Notes: generated from the letters alone by a model not told the origin. 64,000 nucleotides of DNA from Gluconacetobacter diazotrophicus PA1 5 (GCF_000021325.1 NC_011365.1:620001-684000), one strand, 5' to 3'. Numbered from the stretch's first letter, positions 44,039-59,527 are shown. Translations and numbers: made by a program.

Positions 44039-45285
44039 GGACAGGACGGATACCGTTCCTTGGCCTGCTCGCGCAACCAATCGACGATTCCGTTCGCCGC
44101 CGCGCGCCCGGTCGCGAAGCAGCCCTGCAGCAGGTAGCCGCCGGTCGGCGCCTCCCAATCCAGCATCTCGCCCGCCACGAACAGGCCGGGTGACGCCCGC
44201 AGCATGAAGCGCGCGTCGCACTCGGCCTGCCGCACCCCGCCCGCCACCGAGATCGCCCGATCCAGCGAATCGGGCGCCGTCAGGGTGACCGGCACCGCCT
44301 TGACCAGCCGCGCCAGCGCGGCCGCGTCACGCGGCGGGGGGGCTGCCTCACGCAGCAGCGCCACCGCCACGGGCGGCAGGCGCAACGCCTTGCGTAGCGT
44401 GTTCGACAGGCTCTCGCGCCCGCGGATGCGGGCCAGTCGCGCGGCCACGTCCTCCACGCCCATGTCGGGGCGCAGATCCAGCATCAGCCGGGCCTGTCCA
44501 TGGGCCGCGATCCGGTCGCGCAGCAGTGCCGACAGCGCGTAGACCGCGCCGCCTTCCAGACCGCGCGCCGTCACCACGGCCTCGCCCCGCACCGTAGGGC
44601 CCGATCCGTCGGGCGTCAGCGCGATGCCGCGCAGCGGCGTGCCGGCGAAGCGTTCGCGTACGGTGTCGCTCCAGTCCGTGACGAAACCGCAATTGGCAGG
44701 TTGAAACGGGGCGATGCCGATGCCCCGGTCGGCCAGCAGGCCGGTCCACGTGCCATCCGCCCCCAGGCGTGGCCAGCTTGCCCCGCCCAGCGCCAGCAGG
44801 ACGGCATCGGCGGGCAGCGTCCCCTGCTCGACCGACCCGTCGGCCGAGGGGCGGGTGAAGCGCACCCGGCCATGCGCGTCCCAGCCCGTCCAGTCATGGC
44901 GGGTGCGGATGTCCACCCCCAGCGCCGCCAGCCGTGCCCCCCAGGCGCGCAGCAGGGGCGATGCCTTCATCGCGCGCGGAAAGACCCGGCCGCTGCTGCC
45001 GACATAGCAGGGCTGGCCCAAATCCTCCGCCCAGCGGCGCAGATCGTCGGGGGTGAAGGCACGCAGCGCGGGTTCCAGCCAGTCCGCGGCCGCGCCATAG
45101 CGGGTGACGAACCGCGCGAACGGCTCGGAATGGGTCAGGTTCAGTCCACCCCGGCCGGCCATCAGCATCTTGCGCCCGATGGTGGGCATACGGTCCAGCA
45201 CCGTTACCGCACAGCCATGGGCGGCCAGGGTTTCGGCGGCGGCCAGGCCGGCGGGCCCCGCACCGATCACGACGATATCGGCCAT
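44035..45285 (-). CDS. HI0933-like flavoprotein (TIGR03862 family)
   Basis: A 416-residue FAD protein. A Rossmann GAGPAGLAAAETLAAHG at the N-terminus is followed by IGRKMLMAGRGGLNLTHSE, typical of BaiN/HI0933-type flavoproteins, and a C-terminal GGVRQAECDARFMLR...GLFVAGEMLDWEAPTGGY closing FAD loop in two parts. The substrate is unknown. It forms an operon with the HerA-like gene. Confidence 0.85.
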   Translation of the reverse strand: MADIVVIGAGPAGLAAAETLAAHGCAVTVLDRMPTIGRKMLMAGRGGLNLTHSEPFARFVTRYGAAADWLEPALRAFTPDDLRRWAEDLGQPCYVGSSGRVFPRAMKASPLLRAWGARLAALGVDIRTRHDWTGWDAHGRVRFTRPSADGSVEQGTLPADAVLLALGGASWPRLGADGTWTGLLADRGIGIAPFQPANCGFVTDWSDTVRERFAGTPLRGIALTPDGSGPTVRGEAVVTARGLEGGAVYALSALLRDRIAAHGQARLMLDLRPDMGVEDVAARLARIRGRESLSNTLRKALRLPPVAVALLREAAPPPRDAAALARLVKAVPVTLTAPDSLDRAISVAGGVRQAECDARFMLRASPGLFVAGEMLDWEAPTGGYLLQGCFATGRAAANGIVDWLREQAKERYPSCP

Positions 45286-45316
45286 CCTGCTCCTGCGACC
45301 GGGCCCGTGATCCGCG

Positions 45317-46708
45317 TTATTGTGGAATCAGCGCGCCTTCGGTCTGTACGCCGCGATGCCAGACCTGGGCGATCCTGTCGACCGCCGTGATGTCATGGGC
45401 CGGGTCGCCGGACACGACGACCAGGTCGGCCCACCGGCCCGGCAGCAGGATACCCCGGTCGTCCCACTGCATCAGGGCGGCGGCGCGGCCCGTTGCGATC
45501 GTCAGGGCCTGGACCGGCGTCATGCCCGCCGCGACCATCAGCTTCAGTTCGCGATGTTCGGCAAAACCGGGAATCCGCGTGGCCGATGCCCCGGAATCAG
45601 TGCCGAAGCCGATAGGAATGCCCGCGCGGTACAGGGTCATCAGGTTGCGCTGGTTCAGCGCCACCGCCCTCTTCGACGCTTCGGTCAGCGGCGCGGCCAG
45701 GATTTTGGCCCGCCAGGCCGGGTCGGCGAACCGGGCCCGCAGGGCGGGGTTCAGGCCGGCGGACAGAAACGGATCGTCCAGCCATTCCGGGTGCAGGGCG
45801 AAGATGTAGTTCGCCTCGTCCAGGTCCAGGGTGGCGATATACCACGCGCCCTTCTGTTCCATCAGCATGATGAAATCGGTATCGACCGGCTGGTCGCGCA
45901 CGCCGTGGGCAACGATGTCGGCCCCGGCCGCCACCAGCGCCTTGGCGTCGGCCAGGTCATGGATATGCGCCGCGACGCGCTTGCCGCGCGCATGGGCCTG
46001 TTCGATCACCGCGCGATAGATCGCGGGATCGATCTTGGGGAATCCCTTGGCGCCGGGCACGCCGTTGCGGAAATCGTCCACCCAGATCTTCACCAGGTCC
46101 GTGCCCTCGTCGACCATGCGATCGACGGCGGCGCGGGCCTCGGGCACCGAGGTCGGGCGATAGACCTGATCGGCACCCAGATGGAACATGCCCTGTGGCG
46201 GCACGCCGTCCGGCGCGCCGATCCCCTGGTCCACGCCGAACAGGTCGGCGCCCGGATTGCGGCCCGCGTGCTGTTCCTGCCGCAACTGGTCGAACAGCGG
46301 GGATTTGTTCAGGCCCAGCGACACCACGGACAGCACGCCGTAGCGTTCATACTGCTTCAGGGCCGCCAGGATATTCTCGCGCGTATAATTGGCCGTGTCG
46401 TCCTGCGTGCCCTTCACCAGCCCGGTATGGCTGTGGTCCGAGATCAGGCCCGGCAGGATGGTCATCCCGACCAGATCGACCGTCTTCACGCCCGCCGGCA
46501 CGGCGATCGTGCCGTCACGCCCCACCGAAGCGATCCGGCCGTCCCGGATCAGGACCGCGCTGTCGGCCACGGGCGTCGCCCCGGTGCCGTCGATCAGCGT
46601 CGCGTGCTCCAGCAGCACCGCCGGTGCCTCCGCCGCCACGGCCACGTTGGCTGCACCGGCGCATAACATCAGCGACAGCGCCCAGCCGAACCGTCCTGCG
46701 ATGGTCAT
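45317..46708 (-). CDS. Secreted amidohydrolase family protein
   Basis: A 463-residue metal-dependent hydrolase with an N-terminal signal peptide (cut near 27, VAVAAEAP). The cyclic-amidase/imidazolonepropionase-like frame is clear: LEHATLIDGTG, ILPGLISDHSHTGLV (H-x-H metal pair), HIHDL, AHGVRD and FGTDSGAS with the catalytic Asp, then AALMQWDDRGILLPGRWADLVV. Prolidase-like or other amidase activity is likely; substrate unknown. The start at 46708 follows GGAAG. Upstream is the structured repeat. Confidence 0.85.
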   Translation of the reverse strand: MTIAGRFGWALSLMLCAGAANVAVAAEAPAVLLEHATLIDGTGATPVADSAVLIRDGRIASVGRDGTIAVPAGVKTVDLVGMTILPGLISDHSHTGLVKGTQDDTANYTRENILAALKQYERYGVLSVVSLGLNKSPLFDQLRQEQHAGRNPGADLFGVDQGIGAPDGVPPQGMFHLGADQVYRPTSVPEARAAVDRMVDEGTDLVKIWVDDFRNGVPGAKGFPKIDPAIYRAVIEQAHARGKRVAAHIHDLADAKALVAAGADIVAHGVRDQPVDTDFIMLMEQKGAWYIATLDLDEANYIFALHPEWLDDPFLSAGLNPALRARFADPAWRAKILAAPLTEASKRAVALNQRNLMTLYRAGIPIGFGTDSGASATRIPGFAEHRELKLMVAAGMTPVQALTIATGRAAALMQWDDRGILLPGRWADLVVVSGDPAHDITAVDRIAQVWHRGVQTEGALIPQ

Positions 46709-46819
46709 GCCCGCTTCCTTCCCGCTATTGAACGTTTTCCGGCCCCACTGTTCGGCCATGAACCACGGATGTCCAGTGGGCATGCCTCACAGCTTAAAGT
46801 TGTAACGGGCGAAGCCGCT

Positions 46820-46983
46820 AAAATCTGGCTGGAGACGCGGGCTGGTGAGCGAGAGCGGCCCAAAGGGCCGCGCCCGGCGTGCGCTTCCGAACACCGGAGC
46901 GGAGCGGCCTTGATGGCCGAGAGCACCGGAGCACAGGAAACGCGCGTCGGATCGCGGCCAGACCGCGTCTCCAGCCAGATTTT
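46820..46983. repeat. Structured repeat element, copy 1 (variable-arm hairpin)
   Basis: A 164-base element. Perfect complementary 21-base arms (46820-46840, starting AAAATCTGGCTGG, and 46963-46983) enclose a 122-base centre. About 105 bases of that centre match the centre of the 54894-55056 element at roughly 88 percent (counted by eye), while the arms of the two elements are unrelated. Internal hairpins: GCGGCCC-AAA-GGGCCGC, CGGCC-TTGAT-GGCCG, and CCGG/CCGG enclosing the latter. The last arm base is part of the cysE stop codon triplet. It may act as the cysE terminator. Confidence 0.85.
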
Positions 46984-47834
46984 CAGATCATGTAGTCTAT
47001 GGGGGGGAGCGTCTGGTCCATGGTGAAGGCGGGCAGCGAGGAATGGCGCGTGCCGACCGGCCGCGCGGGGTTGCCGACGACGGTGGTAAACGGCGCAACC
47101 GATTCCAGCACGATCGAGCCCGCCCCGACCTTCGCCCCCTCGCCCAGCTCGATATTGCCCAGGATCTTGGCCCCGGCGCCGATCAGCACGCCGCGCCGCA
47201 CCTTGGGGTGCCGGTCGCCGACATTCTTGCCGGTACCGCCCAGGGTCACGCCCTGCAGCAGCGACACGTCGTCTTCCAGCACCGAGGTCTCGCCGATCAC
47301 GATTCCAGTGCCGTGATCGAACAGGATGCGCCGACCCAGCCGCGCCGCCGGATGGATATCGACGGCGAACAGTTCCGATGCCCGGCTTTGCAGGTGCAGC
47401 GCCAGGTAGCGCCGCCCGTTGTTCCACAGCCAGTGCGCCACGCGGTGGCTCTGCACCGCGTGATAGCCCTTGAAGAACAGAAACGGCGTCGCGTAGTTCG
47501 CCGTCGCCGGATCGCGCTCGCGGATCGCCACCAGGTCGGCGGCGGCGGCGGCGACGATTTCGGGATCGGACTCGAAGACCTCGGTCACCAGGTTGGACAG
47601 CGCGTCGTCGGCCACCGACCGGTCGCCCAGCTTGCGCCCGATCAGCGCCGCCAGCCCGTTGGCGAAACTGGCATGGTTGCGAATGCCGGTCGCCAGCAGC
47701 CCGCGCACCAGCGGGTCGCCGCAGCCCTCGCACCCACGGGCAATTTCGTCCCACAGCCGGCGATAATCGGCGGCCAGCAGCGCAGGATCGGCCTTGCGGG
47801 CCTCGGTCAGCGAGATCAGGGACGTATCGGGCAT
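46983..47834 (-). CDS. cysE: Serine O-acetyltransferase
   Basis: A 283-residue enzyme making O-acetylserine from serine and acetyl-CoA for cysteine synthesis. An N-terminal helical domain (about 1-150) contains the HRVAHWLWNNGRRYLALHLQ region. A left-handed beta-helix of hexapeptide repeats follows (IHPAARLGRRILFDHGTGIV, GETSVLEDDV, GGTGKNVGDRHPKV) with catalytic His/Asp residues. Its C-terminus ends exactly where the structured repeat begins. Confidence 0.94.
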   Translation of the reverse strand: MPDTSLISLTEARKADPALLAADYRRLWDEIARGCEGCGDPLVRGLLATGIRNHASFANGLAALIGRKLGDRSVADDALSNLVTEVFESDPEIVAAAAADLVAIRERDPATANYATPFLFFKGYHAVQSHRVAHWLWNNGRRYLALHLQSRASELFAVDIHPAARLGRRILFDHGTGIVIGETSVLEDDVSLLQGVTLGGTGKNVGDRHPKVRRGVLIGAGAKILGNIELGEGAKVGAGSIVLESVAPFTTVVGNPARPVGTRHSSLPAFTMDQTLPPIDYMI

Positions 47835-47910
47835 GGTGAACCTGATGAATGGACGAGAATGACGATATGGTAATCCGCGCCCGCCCTGACCAGAGGGAGG
47901 TGCGGAAGAG

Positions 47911-49173
47911 CTATAGCCCCATGGCCTGTTTCACGAAGGCCCGGCGCAGCCGGGGCAGGCGATGCACCCCCGCCAGGCCCAGGTCGCGGACGCCGCGCAG
48001 GATGGGATTGTCGTTGCCGAACAGGCGTTCCAGCATGTCGGTCGCGGCCAGCATCACCATGTTGGACGGGCGGCAGCGGGCCTGGTAGCGGCGCAGCAGC
48101 GTCGGGCTGCCCGGGTCCTCGCCCCGCGCATGGGCCGCGATCAGCAGGTCGGACAGCGCGATGACGTCGCGGAAGCCCACATTCAGGCCCTGCCCCGCGA
48201 TCGGGTGCATGCCGTGGGCGGCGTCGCCCGCCAGCGCCAGCCGCGTATCGAAATAGCGCTGGGCATACTGAAGCGACAGCGGATAGGTCCAGCGCTGCCC
48301 GACCGAGGTCACGCGGCCCAGCCAGTCGCCCATCCGGCGCTGGATTTCGTGCGCGAAGGCATCAGGCGGCAGGGCGACCATACGCTGGGCCACGGCATCG
48401 CTTTCCGACCAGACGATGGCCGACAGGTTCGGGTAATCCGGGGTGGGGGCCATCGGCAGTTGCGCGAACGGACCGGCGGGCAGGAAATGTTCCAGCGCCC
48501 GATTCTGGTGCGGGCGTTCATGCGCCACGCTGCAGACGATGCCGCTGGTATGGTACGGCACGCGCGTGACGGCGATGCGGGCCTGGTCGCGCAGGGTGCT
48601 GCGCCGCCCTTCCGCCGCGACCACAAGCCGCGCGCCGAATTCGTGGCCCGCGCGGGTGCGGATTCGCGCACCCGATTCCGTGCGTGTCACGGTGACTTCC
48701 TCCGGCGCCAGCACGGTGATCGTCTCATGGGCACTCAGTGACGCGTTCAGCGCCACGCGCAACGCCCGGGCCTCGATCATCCAGCCGAAGGGCTGGTCGG
48801 CGTCCTGCCGTCCGAATTCCAGGAACAGGGGCGACGGGGCCTCGCCCGGGCGTCCGTCGGAGACGCGGATTTCCTCGATCGGGCAGGCCGGCAGCGGCAG
48901 GCGGTCCCATACCCCGGCCGCATCCAGCAGCCGGCGCGATCCGGCAGCGATGGCGTATGCGCGGCCGTCGAAGGCCGGATCTTCCATGGGCGAGAGGGGT
49001 GCGCGGTCGACAATGGCCACGGACAGCCCCCCGATCGCCAAGCGGCAGGCCAGCGTGGCGCCGACCGGCCCCGCGCCCACGATGCAGACATCGACATCAC
49101 CGGGGATGTCAGGCGGGACGTCACGGGCATCGGCAAATCCGGTCCGGGGAAAGGGCTGCGTGCCTGCGGTCAT
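47911..49173 (-). CDS. UbiH/UbiF/COQ6-family FAD monooxygenase
   Basis: A 420-residue flavin hydroxylase, probably of ubiquinone biosynthesis. FAD binding is shown by VDVCIVGAGPVGATLACRL near 27-45, the DG-type motif LVVAAEGRRSTLRDQA and the second FAD motif GDAAHGMHPIAGQGLNVG with FRD. Which ring position it hydroxylates cannot be read from sequence. ATG 49173 is taken, 24 residues before the Rossmann strand; upstream frame is not conserved-looking. Divergent to glnK. Confidence 0.85.
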   Translation of the reverse strand: MTAGTQPFPRTGFADARDVPPDIPGDVDVCIVGAGPVGATLACRLAIGGLSVAIVDRAPLSPMEDPAFDGRAYAIAAGSRRLLDAAGVWDRLPLPACPIEEIRVSDGRPGEAPSPLFLEFGRQDADQPFGWMIEARALRVALNASLSAHETITVLAPEEVTVTRTESGARIRTRAGHEFGARLVVAAEGRRSTLRDQARIAVTRVPYHTSGIVCSVAHERPHQNRALEHFLPAGPFAQLPMAPTPDYPNLSAIVWSESDAVAQRMVALPPDAFAHEIQRRMGDWLGRVTSVGQRWTYPLSLQYAQRYFDTRLALAGDAAHGMHPIAGQGLNVGFRDVIALSDLLIAAHARGEDPGSPTLLRRYQARCRPSNMVMLAATDMLERLFGNDNPILRGVRDLGLAGVHRLPRLRRAFVKQAMGL

Positions 49174-49251
49174 GCGTGGGGTCCTGTGGTGGCCATGCGG
49201 ATCGGACGACCCGCGACAATCGTGATCCGTTCCGGTGCTGCCAGCCCATAA

Positions 49252-51143
<1,892 letters not shown>

Positions 51144-51165
51144 TCCATTTCACCGAACAACAGAC

Positions 51166-51201
51166 AGGCCGGCCCGGGTGCATGCCCGGGCCGGCCTTTT
51201 T
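51166..51201 (+). terminator. glnK-amtB terminator
   Basis: Thirteen perfect pairs (AGGCCGGCCCGGG / CCCGGGCCGGCCT) with the loop TGCATG and a run of five T. Confidence 0.9.
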
Positions 51202-51312
51202 CTTTCCGTATTCAAGTCAAACTGTTATGGATGATTGTCCAGATCGAACGGCCGGGGTGCGGCGCCCCGCCCCGCCCGCGCCGTTCCGCAAACGGAAAGG
51301 GTTGCCTTCCCC

Positions 51313-51813
51313 ATGGCTATCGCACTTCATGGCCGGCTTGCACTTGCGCTGCTTCTGACCGCCCCGGCCATCGCATTCACCGCGCCGCACGCCCACGCCG
51401 TCAGCCCCGCGCAGGCGTGCTACAAGAAATTCAACGCGGAACGGAAGGCCGGCACCATCAAGGGCCAGACCTACAAGGAGTTCAAGGCGACGCAGTGCGC
51501 GACGCCCGATGCCGCTTCCGCCACCCCCACGGCGACCGCCCCGGCGACGACGCCCGCGACGACGGCTCCGGCAGCCCCCGCCAGCGCACCGGCGACTGCC
51601 CCGGCAACCCCGGCCCCGGCCGCCGCCGGCAATGCGGTGCTGCCCAGCGCCGTGTCGCCCAAATATTCCAGCGAGTCGGCCGGCAAGGCCCGGATGCATA
51701 CCTGCCTGGACCAGTACAACGCCAACAAGACCACCAACGGCAACGGTGGCCTGAAATGGATCCAGAAGGGCGGCGGCTATTACAGCGTCTGCAACGCCCA
51801 CCTGAAGGGCTGA
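51313..51813 (+). CDS. Secreted Ala/Pro/Thr-rich protein of unknown function
   Basis: A 166-residue exported protein. The signal peptide ends near 29 (PHAHAVSP). A first small Cys-containing module follows (AQACYKKFNAERKAGTIKG...ATQC), like PsiF-type repeats, then a low-complexity Ala/Pro/Thr linker (70-108) and a second Cys module (HTCLDQYNANKT...SVCNAHLKG). Both modules may form disulphides in the periplasm. Function unknown. ATG 51313 is chosen for the signal peptide. Confidence 0.65.
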   Translation: MAIALHGRLALALLLTAPAIAFTAPHAHAVSPAQACYKKFNAERKAGTIKGQTYKEFKATQCATPDAASATPTATAPATTPATTAPAAPASAPATAPATPAPAAAGNAVLPSAVSPKYSSESAGKARMHTCLDQYNANKTTNGNGGLKWIQKGGGYYSVCNAHLKG

Positions 51814-51856
51814 TCCCAAGGTCAGGCTACAAGGGTCGGGCGATATGCCCGGCCCG

Positions 51857-52801
51857 CTACCGCGCCGGCCGGACGAACATCCGGCTGGTGGCGTATGATA
51901 TCCAGACATCGTGGCCGGCGAACCAGTCCGCGCCCAGCAGCATGTCCACCTGGTCCCGCAGCGGGGCGACCGTAAGGACCGGCGCGCGTTCGTCCTCGCG
52001 CCCGATGCGCAGCGACGTGAAGCGGTGCCAGTGATACGGGACCGGCCGCCCGTCCACGCCGCTGGTCTCGCCCCCCGGGTCGGCCGCCAGCCGATCGGCT
52101 GACAGGCCCATCCGTTGGGCCGCATCGGTGGACAGGATCCGCGACCGGGCCCCGCTATCGACCAGCGCGGTCAGGTCCCTCGTATCCAGTTCCGCGGCCA
52201 CGCTGACCCGATGCCCCGCCCGCTGCAGCGGAACGGTCTGATACACGCCGTGCCAGACCGGGACAGGCTGGCAGGCCGTATCCGATTGAGGCCGCCAGAA
52301 GGTCAGCCAGCCCCCGGCGACATCGAATTCGACGTCGAAGCCTGCCAGCACGTCCGCACCCAGCAGGCCCGCGACCGGCGGCTGGATGACCGGCTGCCCC
52401 GGCAGGTCACCCACCGGAATCGATAATGGGCCCAGATCGAGGCCCTCCTGCCCCGGTGCCCCCAGCCGCAGGTCCGGCACCATGGCGTTGGGCACCACGC
52501 CCGCGATGCCGCCCGTGCCCTGCAGCACGGTCCGCCGGTCGGGGTCGATCGCCAGGTGCAGGGCCGACACCACGCCGCTGCTGATCAGGCCGCCTTCGGC
52601 CCCGGTATCGACCAGCAGGCTGAACGCGGCGCGCCCCTGCGATCCGGTGATCGATACCGGAACGGACAGATATCCCCCATCATCCCGCAGCGGCACCCGC
52701 GCGATGCGCGTCAGCGCGCAGGGCGGCGCGTCATCCTGGCCCGGCGCGGGCTCGGCATGGGCCGGCATGGCCAGCAGCGCCAGTATGGCCAGCGTCCCCA
52801 T
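51857..52801 (-). CDS. Retropepsin-like aspartic protease, two domains
   Basis: A 314-residue exported protein. A signal peptide (to about 17, AMPAHAEP) is followed by two aspartyl-protease-like halves: FSLLVDTGAEGGLISSG with LLGADVLAGFDVEFD, and TALVDSGARSRILST with MLLGADWFAGHDVWIS. The two D-T/S-G active sites in one chain, spaced about 140 residues, suggest a pseudo-dimeric periplasmic protease. The first ATG of the long frame lies 14 codons earlier and would spoil the signal peptide. Confidence 0.8.
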   Translation of the reverse strand: MGTLAILALLAMPAHAEPAPGQDDAPPCALTRIARVPLRDDGGYLSVPVSITGSQGRAAFSLLVDTGAEGGLISSGVVSALHLAIDPDRRTVLQGTGGIAGVVPNAMVPDLRLGAPGQEGLDLGPLSIPVGDLPGQPVIQPPVAGLLGADVLAGFDVEFDVAGGWLTFWRPQSDTACQPVPVWHGVYQTVPLQRAGHRVSVAAELDTRDLTALVDSGARSRILSTDAAQRMGLSADRLAADPGGETSGVDGRPVPYHWHRFTSLRIGREDERAPVLTVAPLRDQVDMLLGADWFAGHDVWISYATSRMFVRPAR

Positions 52802-52826
52802 GCGCGCACGGTCAGCCGGCCCATGT

Positions 52827-54777
<1,951 letters not shown>

Positions 54778-54893
54778 GCGCCGCCCCCCATCACGCGTGA
54801 CGGCGGACAAGACAGGAAACGACCGGGGCGATAGAAAACCTCATGGCACATGCGAGTCTAGACAAACGCACCCCGGCACGGAAGGCGGGAATG

Positions 54894-55056
54894 GGAGGCT
54901 GCTTCAAAAGCCCCGCTGCTGAGCGAGAGCGGCCCGAAGGGTCGCGCCCGTCGTGTGTTTCCGAGCACCGAAGCGGAGCGGCCTTATGGCCGTGAGCATC
55001 GGAGCGCAGGAAATGCGCGTCGGACCGCCAGCAGCGGGGCTTTTGAAGCAGCCTCC
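54894..55056. repeat. Structured repeat element, copy 2 (variable-arm hairpin)
   Basis: A 163-base element. Perfect complementary 28-base arms (54894-54921, starting GGAGGCTGCTTC, and 55029-55056) enclose a 107-base core related to copy 1 at 46820-46983. Differences between the copies preserve pairing: CCGA/TCGG here against CCGG/CCGG there, and GCGGCCC/GGGTCGC against GCGGCCC/GGGCCGC. A further long pairing joins CGTGTGTTTCC and GGAAATGCGCG through G-T pairs. It lies between divergent xerC and priA and contains the probable priA start. Confidence 0.85.
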
Positions 55057-57265
55057 GACCGGCCGGCCGCGTGTCGCGGTCCTGCTGCCTCTGCCCTTCC
55101 CCGGCCCGTTCGACTATGCCGCACCGCCGGACCTGCCCGCCCCCCCGCTGCAACCCGGCGACATCGTCACCGTGCCGCTGGGGCGGCGTACCGAAACCGG
55201 CGTGGTCTGGGACCCGGAGCGCAACCTGCCGCCCGAATTCACCCCGCCCCCCATGAAGAGCGTGGCGGACGGACGGCTGAAGCCCGTCATCGCGCGGCTG
55301 GACCAGCCGCCCTTGCCGGCCTCGCTGCGCCGCTTCGTCGACTGGGTCGCGGCCTATACGCTTTCCCCCCCGGGGCTGGTGCTGGCCATGGCGCTGCGCA
55401 CCGGCACCGCCGCCCAGGCCGCCCCCGCGCTGGGCTGGGCCGTTGCCGATCCGCCGCCGGGCCTGCGCGACACCCCGGCACGGCGAAGGGTGCTGGACAT
55501 CGCCGCGCATGACGGGCCGCTGACCGCCGCCGAACTGGCCCGCCGTGCCGGGGTCGGCACCAGCGTGGTGCGCGGCCTGGCGGATGCCGGGGCGCTGCGC
55601 GGGGTAACGATGACGCCGCGCCCCGCCTTCGTGCGGCCCGATCCGGACCATTGCCCCCCGGCACTGGACGGCGAGCAGGCGGAATCGGCCCGGGCCCTGC
55701 GTGCCCTGGCGGCGGAGGGCGGCTTTTCCGTCACCCTGCTGGAAGGAGTGACCGGATCGGGCAAGACCGAGATCTACATGGAGGCCATTGCCGCCTGCCT
55801 GGCGCGCGGGAAGCAGGTGATGGTGCTGCTGCCGGAAATCGCCCTGTCCTCGCAATGGACCGGGCGTTTCGCCCGCCGCTTCGGGGCGGAGCCCGCGCTG
55901 TGGCATTCCGACCTGGGGCCGCGCCTGCGCCGCGTCACCTGGCACGCGGTGGCCGACGGCACGGCGCGGGTGGTGGTGGGCGCGCGCTCGGCCCTGTTCC
56001 TGCCCTTCGCGGAACTGGGGCTGATCATCGTGGACGAGGAACACGAGACCGCGTTCAAGCAGGAAGACGGCGTGACCTACCACGCGCGCGACATGGCCGT
56101 GGTGCGGGCGCGCATGGACCGCGCGCCGGTCGTCCTGGTCTCGGCCACGCCCAGCCTGGAGACCCTGGCCAATGTCGGGGCCGGCCGCTACCGCCATCTG
56201 GTGCTGACCGCGCGCCATGGCGGGGCGACGATGCCCGAGGTGCGCACCATCGACATGCGCGCCCATCCGCCCGAACGGGGACTGTTCCTCTCGCCGGTGC
56301 TGACCGAGGCCATCCGGCAGGCGATCGGGCGCGGCGAGCAGGGGATGCTGTTCCTCAACCGGCGGGGCTATGCGCCGCTGACCCTGTGCCGTACCTGCGG
56401 CCACCGCCTGCAATGCCCGAACTGCACCGCCTGGCTGGTGGAACATCGCGCGCGGCAGATCCTGACCTGCCATCATTGCGGCTATCAGGAAGCGACACCG
56501 CCCGCCTGCCCCGAATGCCACGCCGAATCCAGCCTGACGCCGATCGGCCCCGGCGTGGAGCGCATTACCGAGGAAGCGCGCGCCACCTTCCCCGATGCGC
56601 GCATCCTGGTGATGGCCAGCGACACCCTGCCCGGCCCCGCCGCCACCGCCGACGCCGTGGCGCGGATCGCGCGGCGCGAGATCGACCTGGTGATCGGCAC
56701 GCAGATCGTGGCCAAGGGCTGGCATTTTCCGCATCTGACGCTGGTCGGTGTCGTCGATGCCGACCTGGGCCTGGGCGGCGGCGACCTGCGCGCGGCGGAA
56801 CGCACGGTGCAGTTGCTGCATCAGGTCGCCGGCCGCGCCGGCCGTGCCGAGGCCCCGGGGACGGTGCTGCTGCAGAGCTACACCCCCGACCATCCGGTGA
56901 TGCTGGCGCTGGTGTCAGGCGATTTCGAGAGTTTCATGCGCCAGGAGGCCGAGCAGCGCCGCCCCGGCTTCTGGCCCCCCTTCGGCCGGCTGGCCGCCCT
57001 GATCGTCAGCGCGGATACGCCGGAGGCCGCCGACGCCACCGCCCGGGCCCTGGGTCAGGCAGCGCCCCGGGGCGACAGCCTGCAGGTGCTGGGCCCGGCC
57101 CCCGCGCCGCTGGCCATCCTGCGCGGCCGCCACCGCAGGCGACTGCTGCTGCGCACGCGGCGCGAGGTCGCGGTCCAGCCCCTGCTGCGGCAATGGCTGG
57201 ACCGCGTGACGCCCGAACGCGGGGCCCGGATCGACATCGATATCGATCCGGTCTCGTTCCTTTAG
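55013..57265 (+). CDS. priA: Primosomal helicase PriA
   Basis: A 750-residue replication-restart helicase. The 3'-DNA-binding domain start VAVLLPLPFPGPFDYAAP is followed by Walker A GVTGSGKTEIYMEA, the DEEH box IIVDEEHETAFKQED, a zinc-binding cluster CRTCGHRLQCPNC...CHHCGYQ...CPEC and helicase motifs RITEEARATFPDARILVM and HQVAGRAGRAE. The N-terminus is uncertain. ATG 55013 has GGAG 8 bases before it but lies inside the structured repeat; TTG 55043 in the repeat's right arm is the alternative. Either way the repeat provides the translation start. Confidence 0.9.
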   Translation: MRVGPPAAGLLKQPPTGRPRVAVLLPLPFPGPFDYAAPPDLPAPPLQPGDIVTVPLGRRTETGVVWDPERNLPPEFTPPPMKSVADGRLKPVIARLDQPPLPASLRRFVDWVAAYTLSPPGLVLAMALRTGTAAQAAPALGWAVADPPPGLRDTPARRRVLDIAAHDGPLTAAELARRAGVGTSVVRGLADAGALRGVTMTPRPAFVRPDPDHCPPALDGEQAESARALRALAAEGGFSVTLLEGVTGSGKTEIYMEAIAACLARGKQVMVLLPEIALSSQWTGRFARRFGAEPALWHSDLGPRLRRVTWHAVADGTARVVVGARSALFLPFAELGLIIVDEEHETAFKQEDGVTYHARDMAVVRARMDRAPVVLVSATPSLETLANVGAGRYRHLVLTARHGGATMPEVRTIDMRAHPPERGLFLSPVLTEAIRQAIGRGEQGMLFLNRRGYAPLTLCRTCGHRLQCPNCTAWLVEHRARQILTCHHCGYQEATPPACPECHAESSLTPIGPGVERITEEARATFPDARILVMASDTLPGPAATADAVARIARREIDLVIGTQIVAKGWHFPHLTLVGVVDADLGLGGGDLRAAERTVQLLHQVAGRAGRAEAPGTVLLQSYTPDHPVMLALVSGDFESFMRQEAEQRRPGFWPPFGRLAALIVSADTPEAADATARALGQAAPRGDSLQVLGPAPAPLAILRGRHRRRLLLRTRREVAVQPLLRQWLDRVTPERGARIDIDIDPVSFL

Positions 57266-57271
57266 CAGGCC

Positions 57272-59428
<2,157 letters not shown>

Positions 59429-59527
59429 GACAGCCCCTCTGTTTCCTTCGGCATGGGGCGACCGGCGCCGCCATGCCCCTGGTTCGCCAACGTGGGCGCA
59501 AAGGGAGGGTTGCCCCTTGCCGGGCCC

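Noticed and set aside
54791-56893. 700-residue frame antisense to priA, reaching into the repeat element
   Set aside because: PriA has all helicase motifs on the plus strand; the antisense frame has none.
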